Of a DNA stretch of 50,245 nt, positions 26,394-37,076 are shown in pieces. Numbering within the stretch: position 1 is the stretch's first letter; each line of letters begins with the position of its first letter. The stretch covers positions 1 through 50,245 of the forward strand of contig JAUHYU010000032.1 in assembly GCA_030426345.1 (NCBI GenBank), in the 5' to 3' direction. A program made the position numbers and the translations under genes. This DNA is from Bacteroidia bacterium (GTDB lineage: Bacteria > Bacteroidota > Bacteroidia > Cytophagales > Cyclobacteriaceae). The notes under the pieces were generated by a model. That model was not told the DNA's origin and made no database searches. It worked only from the letters and a program-made list of their open reading frames with translations.

Positions 26394-27161
26394 TTACTTA
26401 TTAAGTTTCTTAGCTTGCTCTATCCACTCTTCTGATTTGACCAAGTCAGTGCTTATACCGTCAATTTTCTCAGCTATAGATTCAATATCTTCTGTCGTAA
26501 GCTCCGCAATTTGACCTATGTTATAATACCCAAGCTTATGAAGTTCTTCTTTGAATACAGGACCTATTCCCTTTATTTGGGTAAGATCAGTGGCTTTGGC
26601 TTGCTTAATCCACTCTTCTGATTTGATTAGATCAACACTAACGCCATCAATTTTTTCAGCTATTGACTCACATTCTTTAACAGTAAGCTTGGCAATCTGA
26701 TTAAATGTGGTATAACCAATCTTATTCAACTCTTCTTGAAACACAGGTCCTATTCCCTTAATTTTTGAAAGGTCGTCCTGAGATTGGCTTTTAGCTGATT
26801 TCTTTGGGGCTAAAGTTTCACCTTTCTTTGATGTACTTGCTTTGGATGCACTCAAAAGTATATCACTGATCTGAACTTTTGTGAACTCCTGGCGATGACC
26901 ATTCTTTTTCTTATAACCCTTTCTTCTCTTCTTTTTGAAAACTACAACTTTGTCTCCTTTTTGATGACCAAGAATTTTTCCAATCACTTTTGAGCCATTG
27001 ATGCTTGGAGCACCAACATTTACTTTACCGTCATTATCAACAAGTAAAACATTGTCAAACTCGACTTTATCTCCTTCATTTCCTTCCAATAGAGGCGTAT
27101 AATAGTATTTATCCTTCTCTACTTTTACTTGCGTTCCAGCTATTTCAACGATTGCGTACAT
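26394..27161 (-). CDS. rplU: 50S ribosomal protein L21 fused to two helix-hairpin-helix repeats
   Basis: 255 residues against about 100-105 for a standard L21. Residues 1-102 are L21 (MYAIVEIAGTQVKVEKDKYYYTPLL, then KKRRKGYKKKNGHRQEFTKVQISDI). A Lys/Ser linker (about 103-128) leads to two tandem 60-residue repeats, 130-189 and 192-251, which are about 70% identical to each other. Each starts with an IKGIGPVFxEELxKxGY helix-hairpin-helix and ends SIAEKIDGxSxDLxKSEEWIxQAK. This fold is like the DUF4332 / helix-hairpin-helix domains that bind DNA or RNA backbone. L21 with such tails is known in Bacteroidota; the duplicated repeat is the notable part. The tail may contact rRNA or be moonlighting. 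Confidence 0.95.
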   Translation of the reverse strand: MYAIVEIAGTQVKVEKDKYYYTPLLEGNEGDKVEFDNVLLVDNDGKVNVGAPSINGSKVIGKILGHQKGDKVVVFKKKRRKGYKKKNGHRQEFTKVQISDILLSASKASTSKKGETLAPKKSAKSQSQDDLSKIKGIGPVFQEELNKIGYTTFNQIAKLTVKECESIAEKIDGVSVDLIKSEEWIKQAKATDLTQIKGIGPVFKEELHKLGYYNIGQIAELTTEDIESIAEKIDGISTDLVKSEEWIEQAKKLNK

Positions 27162-27592
27162 TGCTTTTTATTTTAATGTGGATATACCCACTGAAAAATG
27201 GAATGCAAAAATATTGGAATTGTTTTTAATTACCAAATTATACTTGAGCAAAGTAACAATATTTGACGATAATAAGTAGCGAAAAAATAATGTAAAATTA
27301 TTTCATTAAGTGTTTCTTACGAAGCAGATAAGTAAAGTATTATCTGCCAAAAGGTTATGGTTTATAGGATAGGGCATCTACGAACTTTTATAGTTTTAGT
27401 TGATTTTTCATGCTTGATTTTTCATTCACTTTTAATCATCTTTGAAAGATATTTAATTTCAATTTTTTTAAACTTTAAAGTAGTTCCCTCTATTTTCTTT
27501 TTCATATTTAGGGGGTAAATAGGGAGAATTATTGTGCACTAAGTGGTAGTCATTTTTTGGATACATAGTTGTAGTATAATTAACAAATTGTA
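27162..27592. other. Divergent intergenic region between rplU and nrdB
   Basis: 431 bp of AT-rich DNA that must hold the promoters of rplU (minus) and nrdB (plus). The only clear structure is GCAGATAA, eight bases, TTATCTGC at 27324-27347, a perfect 8-bp inverted repeat without a T-tract. I see no pair of canonical NrdR boxes. Confidence 0.5.
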
Positions 27593-28585
27593 ATGAGTGA
27601 ACAAAGCTATACAGAGGAAGAACCCATTTTAAGGGAAAATAAGGACAGATTTGTCCTTTTTCCTATAGAGCACAACGACATCTGGGAGTATTACAAGAAA
27701 GCGGAAGCAAGTTTCTGGACAGCAGAGGAAATTGATTTGAGCCAGGATCTGAAAGATTGGGAAAATCTAAATGATGGCGAAAGACATTTTATTTCCCACG
27801 TGCTTGCATTTTTTGCGGCTAGCGATGGAATTGTAAATGAAAACCTAGCGGAGAATTTTGTCAGTGAAGTGCAATATACAGAGGCTAAGTTTTTCTATGG
27901 ATTTCAGATTGCTATTGAAAATATTCACTCCGAGACATACTCATTGTTGATTGACACTTATGTAAAGGACTCCACCGAGAAGACTAAGCTACTCCATGCC
28001 ATAGACACCATGGATTTAGTAAAGAAAAAGGCTGAGTGGGCATTGAGGTGGATTGACAATGGCAGCTTTCAAGAACGACTCATTGCATTTGCTGCTGTTG
28101 AGGGCATATTCTTTAGCGGGAGTTTTTGTTCCATTTTTTGGTTGAAAAAAAGAGGACTGATGCCTGGTCTTACATTTTCCAATGAATTAATCTCAAGGGA
28201 TGAAGGATTGCATTGTGACTTTGCATGTTTGTTATACAATAGACATCTGAATAATAAATTACCTAAAGACACAGTGGTTGAGATAATAAGGGATGCTGTC
28301 GAAATAGAAAAACAATTTGTAACAGAAGCACTGCCAGTTAAGCTGATCGGTATGAATGCTGACCTGATGTGTCAATATATAGAATTTGTAGCGGATCGGC
28401 TTTTGGAAGAGTTAGAATGCCCTCGGGTATTTAATGCTACTAACCCATTTGATTTTATGGAAATGATTTCGCTGCAAGGCAAAACAAATTTCTTCGAAAA
28501 ACGAGTGGCTGAGTACCAGAAAGCAGGTGTGATGCAAACAGAAGAAAATGACGGCCCTAAATTTTCACTAGATGAAGACTTTTAA
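27593..28585 (+). CDS. nrdB: Ribonucleotide reductase class Ia, beta subunit
   Basis: 330 residues. It holds the di-iron tyrosyl-radical cofactor that starts ribonucleotide reduction. Iron ligands and radical site are visible: Asp78 in [10 protein letters not shown], Glu109 and His112 in [11 protein letters not shown], and the radical Tyr116 four residues on; later ligands are in [13 protein letters not shown] and [13 protein letters not shown]. The [28 protein letters not shown] segment is like the eukaryotic R2 type rather than E. coli NrdB, as usual in Bacteroidota. The C-terminus FSLDEDF is the alpha-binding tail. nrdA follows after 36 bp. Confidence 0.97.
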   Translation: MSEQSYTEEEPILRENKDRFVLFPIEHNDIWEYYKKAEASFWTAEEIDLSQDLKDWENLNDGERHFISHVLAFFAASDGIVNENLAENFVSEVQYTEAKFFYGFQIAIENIHSETYSLLIDTYVKDSTEKTKLLHAIDTMDLVKKKAEWALRWIDNGSFQERLIAFAAVEGIFFSGSFCSIFWLKKRGLMPGLTFSNELISRDEGLHCDFACLLYNRHLNNKLPKDTVVEIIRDAVEIEKQFVTEALPVKLIGMNADLMCQYIEFVADRLLEELECPRVFNATNPFDFMEMISLQGKTNFFEKRVAEYQKAGVMQTEENDGPKFSLDEDF

Positions 28586-28621
28586 AAAATATTATAAAAC
28601 CATTAACCCTAAGCACCACTT

Positions 28622-30988
28622 ATGTTAGTAGTAAAGAGAGACGGAAGAAGAGAATCAGTAAAATTTGACAAGATCACGGCTCGAATCGAGAAGCTTTGTT
28701 ATGGTTTAGATCTTAAATACATCGAACCAATTGAAGTTGCCAAGAAGGTAATCACTGGGCTATATGATGGAGTGACCACGCAAGAATTAGACAACCTTGC
28801 CGCAGAGACAGCAGCAAGCCTCACGACTAAGCATCCCGGCTATGCAAAGTTGGCAGCCAGAATTGCGGTTTCCAATTTGCATAAGACGACTTCAAAGTCT
28901 TTTTCAAATACCATGAAAAGGCTTTATACCTATATTGATCCAAAAACCGGAGAGACGGCTTCACTAATTGCCAAGGATGTGTATGGTATTATTAAAAAGA
29001 ATGCAGCACTACTTGACTCTTCCATAATATATGATCGTGATTTTAGCTATGGTTATTTTGGATTTAAAACTCTGGAACGATCCTACCTAATGCAATTGGA
29101 CCGCAAAGTGGTAGAGCGACCGCAGCACATGCTAATGCGTGTGGCCATAGGTATTCACAAAGATGACATTGATTCGGTAATCCAGACTTATAACCTGATG
29201 TCAGAAAAGTGGTTTACACATGCTACACCGACCCTTTTCAATGCAGGGACACCGAAACCGCAGCTTTCATCATGTTTTCTGCTTACCATGCAAGAAGATA
29301 GTATTGATGGAATATATGACACTTTAAAACAATGCGCAAAAATCTCCCAGTCAGCAGGAGGAATTGGATTGAGCATTCATGACGTGCGCGCAAAGGGATC
29401 TTATATCAAAGGCACTAACGGAACTTCCAATGGAATAGTACCAATGCTTAGGAACTTTGATATGACTGCGCGTTATGTTGATCAAGGTGGAGGAAAACGT
29501 AAAGGAAGTTTTGCAATATATCTGGAGCCTTGGCATGCAGATATATTTGACTTCCTCGACTTGAAGAAAAACCACGGCAAGGAGGAACTCAGGGCAAGGG
29601 ATCTTTTTTACGCTCTATGGATTTCAGACCTATTTATGAAGCGTGTAGAAGACAACGAAGATTGGTCACTATTTTGCCCCAATGAAGCGCCTGGGTTGAG
29701 TGATGCTTATGGTGATGATTTTGAAAGACTTTATGCAAAATATGAAAAAGAAGGAAAAGCAAGAAAAGTAGTAAAAGCTCAGGATTTATGGTTTGAAGTG
29801 CTGGAAGCGCAGATTGAAACAGGTGTCCCTTATATTTTATATAAAGATGCTGCAAACAAAAAATCAAATCAAAAGAATCTCGGAACCATCAAATCAAGTA
29901 ATCTTTGTACGGAAATAATGGAATACACCTCTAAAGATGAGGTAGCTGTTTGTAATTTGGCTTCCATTTCACTTTCCAGATTTGTGATTGATGGCGTGTT
30001 TGATCATGAAAAACTTTATGACATTGCTTATACAGTTACCAAAAACCTTAACAAGGTAATTGATGTCAATTACTATCCGGTTCCAGAAGCGAAATATTCC
30101 AACATGCGTCATCGACCAATTGGAATTGGCGTTCAGGGCTTGGCAGATGCTTTCTGCATGTTGCGTTTGCCATTTGATTCACCAGAGAGTAGACTGTTAA
30201 ACAAAGAGATTTTTGAAACTATCTACTTTGCAGCAATGACCGCATCTAAAGATCTTGCCAAGTTAGAAGGGCCATATGAAACGTTCAAAGGATCTCCGGT
30301 ATCAAAAGGAATTTTTCAATTTGACATGTGGGGGGTAACACCTGATTCAGGAAGATGGAATTGGATGGAATTGAAAAAAGAGGTGAAGAAACACGGAGTT
30401 AGAAATTCTTTGTTGCTAGCTCCAATGCCGACAGCTTCTACATCCCAAATTCTTGGTAACAATGAGTGTTTCGAACCATTTACTTCAAACATATACACCA
30501 GAAGAACATTGAGTGGTGAGTTTATTGTGGTTAATAAATACTTGCTGAAGGATCTTATCAAAAAGGGTCTTTGGAACGAGAATATGAAAAACCGACTAAT
30601 CGAAGCCAACGGATCGATCCAAAACATACCAAATATCCCCCAGGAAATGAAAGAACTGTACAAAACGGTATGGGAGATTTCACAGCGGGCGATTATTGAT
30701 ATGGCTGCTGATCGTGGCGCTTTTATCTGCCAAAGCCAGAGCATGAACGTACATATCCAGGAACCAAATTTCGGAAAATTAACTTCAATGCACTTTTATG
30801 CATGGAAAAAAGGACTGAAGACGGGCATGTATTATTTGAGAACAAAGGCAGCTACGGATGCTATCAAGTTCACAGTACAAAAGGAACAAAAAAGTCAACC
30901 AATTGCGGAAGATATCAAATCACAGAACCAGTCAGATATGGCTTGCTCTCTTGACAATCCGGATGAATGTATGGCTTGCGGAAGCTAA
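28622..30988 (+). CDS. nrdA: Ribonucleotide reductase class Ia, alpha subunit
   Basis: 788 residues. It reduces ribonucleoside diphosphates to deoxy forms. An N-terminal ATP cone (1-90, [23 protein letters not shown]) gives overall dATP inhibition. The catalytic barrel has the thiol pair in [11 protein letters not shown] and [11 protein letters not shown], and the active-site Asn, radical Cys and Glu in [10 protein letters not shown]. Specificity-loop sequence [19 protein letters not shown] is intact. The swinging C-terminal redox pair is in DECMACGS. The gene follows nrdB in one operon and ends at a strong terminator shared with convergent lpd. Confidence 0.97.
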   Translation: MLVVKRDGRRESVKFDKITARIEKLCYGLDLKYIEPIEVAKKVITGLYDGVTTQELDNLAAETAASLTTKHPGYAKLAARIAVSNLHKTTSKSFSNTMKRLYTYIDPKTGETASLIAKDVYGIIKKNAALLDSSIIYDRDFSYGYFGFKTLERSYLMQLDRKVVERPQHMLMRVAIGIHKDDIDSVIQTYNLMSEKWFTHATPTLFNAGTPKPQLSSCFLLTMQEDSIDGIYDTLKQCAKISQSAGGIGLSIHDVRAKGSYIKGTNGTSNGIVPMLRNFDMTARYVDQGGGKRKGSFAIYLEPWHADIFDFLDLKKNHGKEELRARDLFYALWISDLFMKRVEDNEDWSLFCPNEAPGLSDAYGDDFERLYAKYEKEGKARKVVKAQDLWFEVLEAQIETGVPYILYKDAANKKSNQKNLGTIKSSNLCTEIMEYTSKDEVAVCNLASISLSRFVIDGVFDHEKLYDIAYTVTKNLNKVIDVNYYPVPEAKYSNMRHRPIGIGVQGLADAFCMLRLPFDSPESRLLNKEIFETIYFAAMTASKDLAKLEGPYETFKGSPVSKGIFQFDMWGVTPDSGRWNWMELKKEVKKHGVRNSLLLAPMPTASTSQILGNNECFEPFTSNIYTRRTLSGEFIVVNKYLLKDLIKKGLWNENMKNRLIEANGSIQNIPNIPQEMKELYKTVWEISQRAIIDMAADRGAFICQSQSMNVHIQEPNFGKLTSMHFYAWKKGLKTGMYYLRTKAATDAIKFTVQKEQKSQPIAEDIKSQNQSDMACSLDNPDECMACGS

Positions 30989-31010
30989 GGAACTTATAAT
31001 TTATATAAAG

Positions 31011-31043
31011 AAGCCTCCTAAGTTTAAACTCGGGAGGCTTTTT
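31011..31043. terminator. Terminator between nrdA and lpd
   Basis: AAGCCTCC pairs with GGAGGCTT around a loop containing AGTTTAAACT, then a T-tract on the plus strand. It ends nrdBA. A copy of the dispersed motif (CATGGATTT, 31053-31061) lies just beyond it, on the lpd side. Confidence 0.85.
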
Positions 31044-31089
31044 AATAATATTCATGGATTTGACAGGCATTTTTAATCCGGAATCCCCA

Positions 31090-32487
31090 TCAAATGTGCA
31101 ATGCTCGTTTCCCCGTCACATCCAAGCAAGCCTCTTTAAATGATTCTGTAAATGTGGGGTGTGCGTGCGACATACGTGAAATATCCTCGGCAGAGGCCCT
31201 AAATTCCATAGCTACTACAGCCTCCGCGATCATATCGGCAGCGCGAGGGCCAATCATGTGAACGCCCAAAATCTCATCAGTTTCCTTGTCAGCCAAAACT
31301 TTAATCAATCCATCTGTATCCATGCTAGCCCGTGCTCTGCCGGATGCCTTGAATGGAAATGATCCCGATTTGTAAAGAGTCCCTTTTTCTTTCAACTGCT
31401 CTTCAGTGTATCCCACAGATGCTACTTCAGGCCAAGTATAGACAACACCCGGAATCAATTGATAATTAATGTGAGGCTTTTGCCCTGCGATGGTTTCTGC
31501 TACGAAAACGCCTTCTTCTTCAGCCTTGTGTGCCAACATGGCTCCCTTTACTACATCGCCAATAGCGTAGATATTGTCCACATTGGTTTTGAGGTAATCA
31601 TTTACTTCGATCTGGCCACGATCGTTGGCCCTAACTCCGGCATTTTCTAATGCCAAACCATCAGTGTAAGGCTTTCTGCCAATGGACACCAAACAATAAT
31701 CCCCATCCAATTCTACGGTTTCGCCTTTGCTATTTTCCGCCGTTACTTTTACATTATTTCCTTTGGCCTCCACGGCTGTGACTTTGTGCTTTAGGTAATA
31801 TTCAAACCCGCTTTTCTTCAATACTTTTTGCAATTCCTTGCCCATGGTTTTGTCCATAGTAGGAATCAAGCTGTCCATGAATTCCACTACAGAAACTTTA
31901 GCTCCGAGGCGGGCATAAACCGACCCAAGCTCTACGCCGATCACACCACCACCAATAACGATCATGTGCTTTGGTACAGTTTTTAGATTCAAGGCTTCCG
32001 TGCTTGTGATCACACGTTTTTTGTCCAGCTTCACAAAAGGCAGATTGGCTGGTTTAGATCCGGTGGCGATGATCACCTTATCCGTCTTTATCTGCTGGGT
32101 TTCCTTATCCCCCTTTACTGAAATAGTATTTTTATCTACGAATGACCCTAACCCCTGAAAGACATCGATTTTATTTTTCTTCATCAAATAATCAATTCCG
32201 CCGACAGTCTGCTCTACCACCTGATCTTTCCTTTGGATCATCTGTTTGAGGTTTACCTTAAGATTGGTCAGGTCGATGCCATGGGTTTTGAAGTGCTTTT
32301 TAGCATTGTAATAATGCTCAGAGGAATCAAGCAATGCCTTGGAAGGGATACACCCTACATTGAGACAGGTACCCCCAAGCGTATTGTATTTTTCTATAAT
32401 TGCCGTTTTCATACCCAATTGAGCGCATCGAATGGCTGCTACATATCCCCCAGGGCCTGATCCAATCACTGTTACGTCGTATTTCAT
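31090..32487 (-). CDS. lpdA: Dihydrolipoyl dehydrogenase (E3)
   Basis: 465 residues. A FAD flavoprotein that reoxidises dihydrolipoamide with NAD. The N-terminal FAD fold has VTVIGSGPGGYVAAIRCAQLG, the redox disulfide is in GGTCLNVGCIPSKALL, the NAD fold has MIVIGGGVIGVELGSVYARLG, the second FAD motif is YAIGDVVKGAMLAHKAEEEG, and the active-site base is in SHAHPTFTESFKEA. It is the last gene of sucA-sucB-lpd and probably also serves the other 2-oxoacid dehydrogenases of the cell, including the E2 at 15864. Confidence 0.97.
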   Translation of the reverse strand: MKYDVTVIGSGPGGYVAAIRCAQLGMKTAIIEKYNTLGGTCLNVGCIPSKALLDSSEHYYNAKKHFKTHGIDLTNLKVNLKQMIQRKDQVVEQTVGGIDYLMKKNKIDVFQGLGSFVDKNTISVKGDKETQQIKTDKVIIATGSKPANLPFVKLDKKRVITSTEALNLKTVPKHMIVIGGGVIGVELGSVYARLGAKVSVVEFMDSLIPTMDKTMGKELQKVLKKSGFEYYLKHKVTAVEAKGNNVKVTAENSKGETVELDGDYCLVSIGRKPYTDGLALENAGVRANDRGQIEVNDYLKTNVDNIYAIGDVVKGAMLAHKAEEEGVFVAETIAGQKPHINYQLIPGVVYTWPEVASVGYTEEQLKEKGTLYKSGSFPFKASGRARASMDTDGLIKVLADKETDEILGVHMIGPRAADMIAEAVVAMEFRASAEDISRMSHAHPTFTESFKEACLDVTGKRALHI

Positions 32488-32508
32488 TTTAATCTTTTTA
32501 GTATTCGC

Positions 32509-34041
32509 TTATACCCCAAGTAACAATCTCGTAGGATCTTCCAATAATTCTTTTACTCGAACCAAGAAGCTCACAGATTCCCGTCCGTCGATGGTTCTGT
32601 GATCGTAAGAAAGGGCCAGATACATCATGGGGCGGATAACAACTTCGCCATTTTCTGCGATTGGTCGTTGCACAATATTATGCATTCCTAAAATTGCCGA
32701 TTGTGGTGCGTTGATGATCGGTGTCGACATCATAGAGCCAAAAACACCTCCATTGGTAATAGTGAAAGTACCACCTTGCATTTCATCTATGCTCAGTTTT
32801 CCTTCTCGCGCTTTAAGAGCTAGTCGCATGATTTCTTTTTCAATCTGGTCAAAACTCATGGATTCTGCATTTCTCACGACCGGAACAACCAACCCTTTTG
32901 GTGCTGATACTGCAATGGAAATATCACAATAGTCGCTATAGACGATTTCCTCCCCATCAATAAAAGCATTTACTGCCGGCCATTCCTTCAACGCCACGCA
33001 ACATGCTTTGGTAAAGAATGACATGAAGCCTAAGCCTATTTCATGTTTCTCTTTAAATTGCTCTTTATACTTGGACCTAATATCCATGATTGGCTTCATG
33101 TTCACCTCGTTGAACGTGGTAAGCATCGCCGTTTCATTTTTCACGGAAACTAATCTTCGTGAAATGGTCTTTCTGAGGGAGGTCATTTTTTCCCTTCTCT
33201 GATCTCGCTCTCCAGCAGGAGCAACTAGCTTGCCTTCCTCTTTAGCCGGTGCAGCTTTTTCATGGTTTTTTTGTGCTTTTTGAGCATCTTCTTTGGTGAT
33301 TCTTCCGTCAACTCCAGTTCCTTTAACTTCATGGGTTTCGATACCTTTTTCAGCCAATATTTTGCCTGCAGCAGGTGAGGGGTGCCCAGTGGCGTAATTT
33401 TCGGAAGAAGGCTTTGAATCAGCTTTAGTTTCTTCCGGCTCAGCTTTAGCTTCTTGTTTCATACTTCCCTCGGCTACTTCTATTTTGCAAATCAATGCCC
33501 CAATTTCTAGCGTATCTCCTTCTTGAGCTATAATTTTCAAATATCCCTGTGCTTCGGCTGTCAATTCAAAAGTTGCCTTATCAGATTCTATTTCGGCAAT
33601 TACTTCATCCATTTCTACCAAGTCCCCATCTTGTTTGGCCCAGGAACCTAAGGTTACTTCCGTAATTGATTCCCCAACAGTTGGCACAACCATTTCCAAC
33701 ATCTTTCCGGTCTTTTTGATGGAATTGTCCGATGCTGTGGCAGATGGCTTTTTCTCATCCAGGGAAGCCGATTCTTTATCTTTGACTGGTTCATCAGCAG
33801 CTTTACCTTTTTCATCAATACTTCCTACAATGTCTCCAATATTCAGCACATCGCCTTCTTTCACATTTTGCTTCAGTGTGCCTGCAACTTCGGCATTCAA
33901 TTCAAAAGTGGCCTTTTCTGATTCTAGTTCACAAATCGGATCGTCCATTTCTACATGCGCACCGTCTTCAACGAGCCATTGTCCTACAGTAACTTCCGAA
34001 ATGGATTCTCCGACACTTGGTATTTTTATTTCAAAACTCAT
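32509..34041 (-). CDS. sucB: 2-oxoglutarate dehydrogenase E2, dihydrolipoyl succinyltransferase, with two lipoyl domains
   Basis: 510 residues from the ATG at 34041 ([17 protein letters not shown]). Succinyltransferase core of the 2-oxoglutarate dehydrogenase complex. Two lipoyl domains are present: residues 2-76 with Lys43 in [10 protein letters not shown], and 115-190 with Lys155 in [10 protein letters not shown], joined by an acidic linker. Then come a subunit-binding domain (about 218-256, [37 protein letters not shown]) and the catalytic domain (about 285-510) with [12 protein letters not shown]. Most SucB proteins carry one lipoyl domain. It starts 14 bp after sucA and precedes lpd by 21 bp. 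Confidence 0.95.
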   Translation of the reverse strand: MSFEIKIPSVGESISEVTVGQWLVEDGAHVEMDDPICELESEKATFELNAEVAGTLKQNVKEGDVLNIGDIVGSIDEKGKAADEPVKDKESASLDEKKPSATASDNSIKKTGKMLEMVVPTVGESITEVTLGSWAKQDGDLVEMDEVIAEIESDKATFELTAEAQGYLKIIAQEGDTLEIGALICKIEVAEGSMKQEAKAEPEETKADSKPSSENYATGHPSPAAGKILAEKGIETHEVKGTGVDGRITKEDAQKAQKNHEKAAPAKEEGKLVAPAGERDQRREKMTSLRKTISRRLVSVKNETAMLTTFNEVNMKPIMDIRSKYKEQFKEKHEIGLGFMSFFTKACCVALKEWPAVNAFIDGEEIVYSDYCDISIAVSAPKGLVVPVVRNAESMSFDQIEKEIMRLALKAREGKLSIDEMQGGTFTITNGGVFGSMMSTPIINAPQSAILGMHNIVQRPIAENGEVVIRPMMYLALSYDHRTIDGRESVSFLVRVKELLEDPTRLLLGV

Positions 34042-34054
34042 ATTCAAAATGATT

Positions 34055-36796
34055 TTAGATGGCGAATGCCTTGTTTACTATTTCTTGCTGCTCTTTTAAA
34101 TGAATTTTTTTAAATCCTGTGGCAGGAGATGCACTAGACGGACGGAAAATTCCTTCGTCGACTTTCCTGTGGTATTTTCGCAAGATATATGTCCATGCTC
34201 CCATATTTTCGGGTTCTTCCTGAACCCAAACTACCTTGGCCTTTCTATTGTATTTTCTCCTGATATCAAAAATCTGATTGAGCGGGAAGGGCGATAATTG
34301 CTCTACCCGAATAATCGCAATATCTTTTCGTTCGGATTTTCTTTGTTCCTGCAATAGGTCAAAATATATTTTACCTGAACAGAAAAGTAGTTTCTTCACT
34401 TCAGAAGGCTCTGCATAGTCATCATCGATAATTTCCTTGAAACCACCCTTTGTAAAATCTTCGATGGGCGAGATTACATCTGGATGGCGAAGTAGAGATT
34501 TTGGGGACATCACGACGCAGGGCTTCCTAAAATTCCAGGCAAGCTGTCTTCTTAGTAAATGAAAGAAATTGGCAGGCGTAGTAATATTGGAAACCACCAT
34601 ATTGTAATCTGCCGCAAGTTCCAAAAATCTTTCCGGTCGTGCACTCGAATGTTCAGGACCCTGACCTTCGTAACCATGTGGTAAAAGCATCACAATTCCA
34701 TTCATTCTCTGCCACTTGGTTCCAGCGCTACTCACGAACTGATCGATCATTACCTGAGCTCCATTGGCAAAATCTCCAAACTGAGCTTCCCAAACTACAA
34801 GTGCATTAGGACTCGCCATGGCATATCCATATTCAAAACCTAACACTCCAAATTCAGACAATAGCGAATTGTAAATCTTAAACTCTTCCTGACCCTTTTC
34901 AATATTGGATAAGAAACTATATGGTTTGTTAGTGTCTGCATCAAACACAATGGAATGACGATGCGAAAATGTACCTCGTTTCACATCCTGACCTGACATC
35001 CGCACGATTTTCTTATCAAGCAATAATGATCCATAGGCTAACAATTCGGCATCTGCCCAGCTCAACTGTTTCTTTTCAAAGAAATTCGCCTTGCGTTCTT
35101 TGATGAGTTTTTCTATTTGTTTGATAGGCTTAAACCCATCCGGTAAGGACGTCAATGAAACACCAATTTTCTTTAGAGAGGCGGCAGGAATGAATGTATC
35201 AGGAGACTTATCAAAATCAGAAGGGATAGATGGCACCAAATTTTTCCACTCTTCTTCCATTTTCTGATGTTGGTAAGGCAATGGCTTCTGTTTTACCAGA
35301 TTCAGCCTATCCTGCAATAACCCCCTAAAATGCTTATCTAAATTTTTGGCAAGTGCGGCATCAGCATCCGCACGCTCTACCAATCTTTTGGAATAAACTT
35401 CTCTTGGATTGGGATGTTTGGCAATTACATTATAAAGTTTTGGTTGTGTAAATTTTGGTTCATCACTTTCATTATGCCCATGCCTCCGGTAGCACAGCAA
35501 GTCAATGAAGACATCTTTTCCAAATTTCTGTCTAAAATCCACGGCCAATTCAGCACAAAAGCTTACCGCTTCTGCGTCATCACCATTTACATGTAAAATA
35601 GGCGCATCAACAATTTTTCCTATATCAGTGCAATAAATACTCGACCGCGCATCGTCGTAATCCGTTGTAAATCCCATTTGGTTATTGATAACAAAATGGA
35701 TAGTGCCTCCGGTAGTATAACCAGCCAAATTAGCCATTTGAGTAATTTCGTATACAATACCCTGCCCGGCAACTGCCGCATCACCATGAATCAATATGGG
35801 AAGAGCTTTTCTAAGTTCTCCTTTATATTCATCATCTATCTGTGCGCGGGTATATCCCAGCACCACAGGGTTAACTGCCTCAAGATGGGACGGGTTTGGA
35901 GCAAGCTTTAAATACAACTCATTCCCATTTTCATTTTTAAATGTGCTTGAATAGCCAAGGTGGTATTTCACATCACCATAACCCATAGTCATATCAGGCA
36001 CAGTGGTACCCTCAAACTCACTGAATATCTCTTCGTAAGTTTTTTGCATGATATTGGCCAACACATTTAAACGGCCTCGATGCGCCATCCCGATCACCAC
36101 TTCCTCTACCTCTTCATCGGCGGCCTTTCTAATCATTTTATCCAATGCAGGAATAGTATTTTCCCCTCCCTCAAGTGAAAATCTTTTTTGACCTATATAT
36201 TTTGTGTGAAGAAAATTCTCAAATACAACAGCTTCGTTGAGTTTAGATAGTATTCGTTGTTTCTCGTCTTTTTCTGGGTTAAAGTTTAAAAAAACCTTTT
36301 CAGCCTTTTCCAAAAACCAATTTAAGATTTCCGGGTTTCGGATATGCATAAACTCAAATCCAATCGGACCTGTATATACTTTTTTCAGAGTGTCCCAAAT
36401 ATCTTTCAGCTTGGCTTTTCCCATTCCCATAGAATGTCCAACCTCGTATTCATATTCCGTATCCAGATCCTCATCGGAAAGCCCAAAATCTGTCAACTCC
36501 AATAATACATTATGCTTTCTCCTCTCTCGTACAGGGTTAGTATCAGATTTCAAATGCCCTCTCGTTCTGTAGGCATGGATTAGGTTGCGGACGCCCAATT
36601 CTTTAAGCGAAATAGTATCTGAACCCATAGGGGCTGCTGAAGAGCCATTCGATCCAAATTTCCCTTGAAAGAACTCGAATCCTTCAAAAAACCTTTGCCA
36701 ACTTGCATCAACACTGTCGGCATCACTTTTGAATTTCTGGTACAAGTCATCAATGAAACTAACATCTGCGTTAGAGATATACGAAAATTTATCCAT
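34055..36796 (-). CDS. sucA: 2-oxoglutarate dehydrogenase E1
   Basis: 913 residues from the ATG at 36796 ([20 protein letters not shown]); a longer frame to 36892 adds 32 non-homologous residues. It decarboxylates 2-oxoglutarate with thiamine diphosphate. The N-terminal E2-binding segment is followed by the cofactor-binding [12 protein letters not shown], then [15 protein letters not shown] and [13 protein letters not shown], and the second half has [19 protein letters not shown] and [21 protein letters not shown]. Length is that of full-size OGDH E1. First gene of the sucA-sucB-lpd operon. Confidence 0.97.
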   Translation of the reverse strand: MDKFSYISNADVSFIDDLYQKFKSDADSVDASWQRFFEGFEFFQGKFGSNGSSAAPMGSDTISLKELGVRNLIHAYRTRGHLKSDTNPVRERRKHNVLLELTDFGLSDEDLDTEYEYEVGHSMGMGKAKLKDIWDTLKKVYTGPIGFEFMHIRNPEILNWFLEKAEKVFLNFNPEKDEKQRILSKLNEAVVFENFLHTKYIGQKRFSLEGGENTIPALDKMIRKAADEEVEEVVIGMAHRGRLNVLANIMQKTYEEIFSEFEGTTVPDMTMGYGDVKYHLGYSSTFKNENGNELYLKLAPNPSHLEAVNPVVLGYTRAQIDDEYKGELRKALPILIHGDAAVAGQGIVYEITQMANLAGYTTGGTIHFVINNQMGFTTDYDDARSSIYCTDIGKIVDAPILHVNGDDAEAVSFCAELAVDFRQKFGKDVFIDLLCYRRHGHNESDEPKFTQPKLYNVIAKHPNPREVYSKRLVERADADAALAKNLDKHFRGLLQDRLNLVKQKPLPYQHQKMEEEWKNLVPSIPSDFDKSPDTFIPAASLKKIGVSLTSLPDGFKPIKQIEKLIKERKANFFEKKQLSWADAELLAYGSLLLDKKIVRMSGQDVKRGTFSHRHSIVFDADTNKPYSFLSNIEKGQEEFKIYNSLLSEFGVLGFEYGYAMASPNALVVWEAQFGDFANGAQVMIDQFVSSAGTKWQRMNGIVMLLPHGYEGQGPEHSSARPERFLELAADYNMVVSNITTPANFFHLLRRQLAWNFRKPCVVMSPKSLLRHPDVISPIEDFTKGGFKEIIDDDYAEPSEVKKLLFCSGKIYFDLLQEQRKSERKDIAIIRVEQLSPFPLNQIFDIRRKYNRKAKVVWVQEEPENMGAWTYILRKYHRKVDEGIFRPSSASPATGFKKIHLKEQQEIVNKAFAI

Positions 36797-36994
36797 ACTT
36801 TTTTCACATTTTACAATCCAAATGTACCAATTATATCTGTAGGTAAATACCCGCATAACCGCTTTTACAAATATAATCACAAAAAAATTCATTGTTCAAC
36901 TCAGACTCTGTTTAGCAATTCCATGCTTTAGGCCATATGTAAATAAAATATGTTTGGGTAATTCATAGGATTCTTACATTAATTAAGCAAACCC

Positions 36995-37026
36995 TTTTTC
37001 ATTTTAAGTAAATTACACTATTTTTG
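36995..37026 (+). promoter_or_regulatory. Promoter of the rpsP operon
   Basis: TATTTTTG at 37019-37026 is a full match to the Bacteroidota -7 TAnnTTTG; TTTTTC at 36995-37000, 18-19 nt upstream, can serve as -33. The start codon of rpsP is at 37077, leaving a leader of about 45 nt. Confidence 0.6.
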
Positions 37027-37076
37027 CACTCCTTTTTACAATGGACGTGCTCCATATAATAAAAACTAAAAAATAA

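Noticed and set aside
27162-27592. NrdR boxes upstream of nrdBA
   Set aside because: No pair of ACACnATATnnTnGTGT-like sites at the expected spacing was seen.
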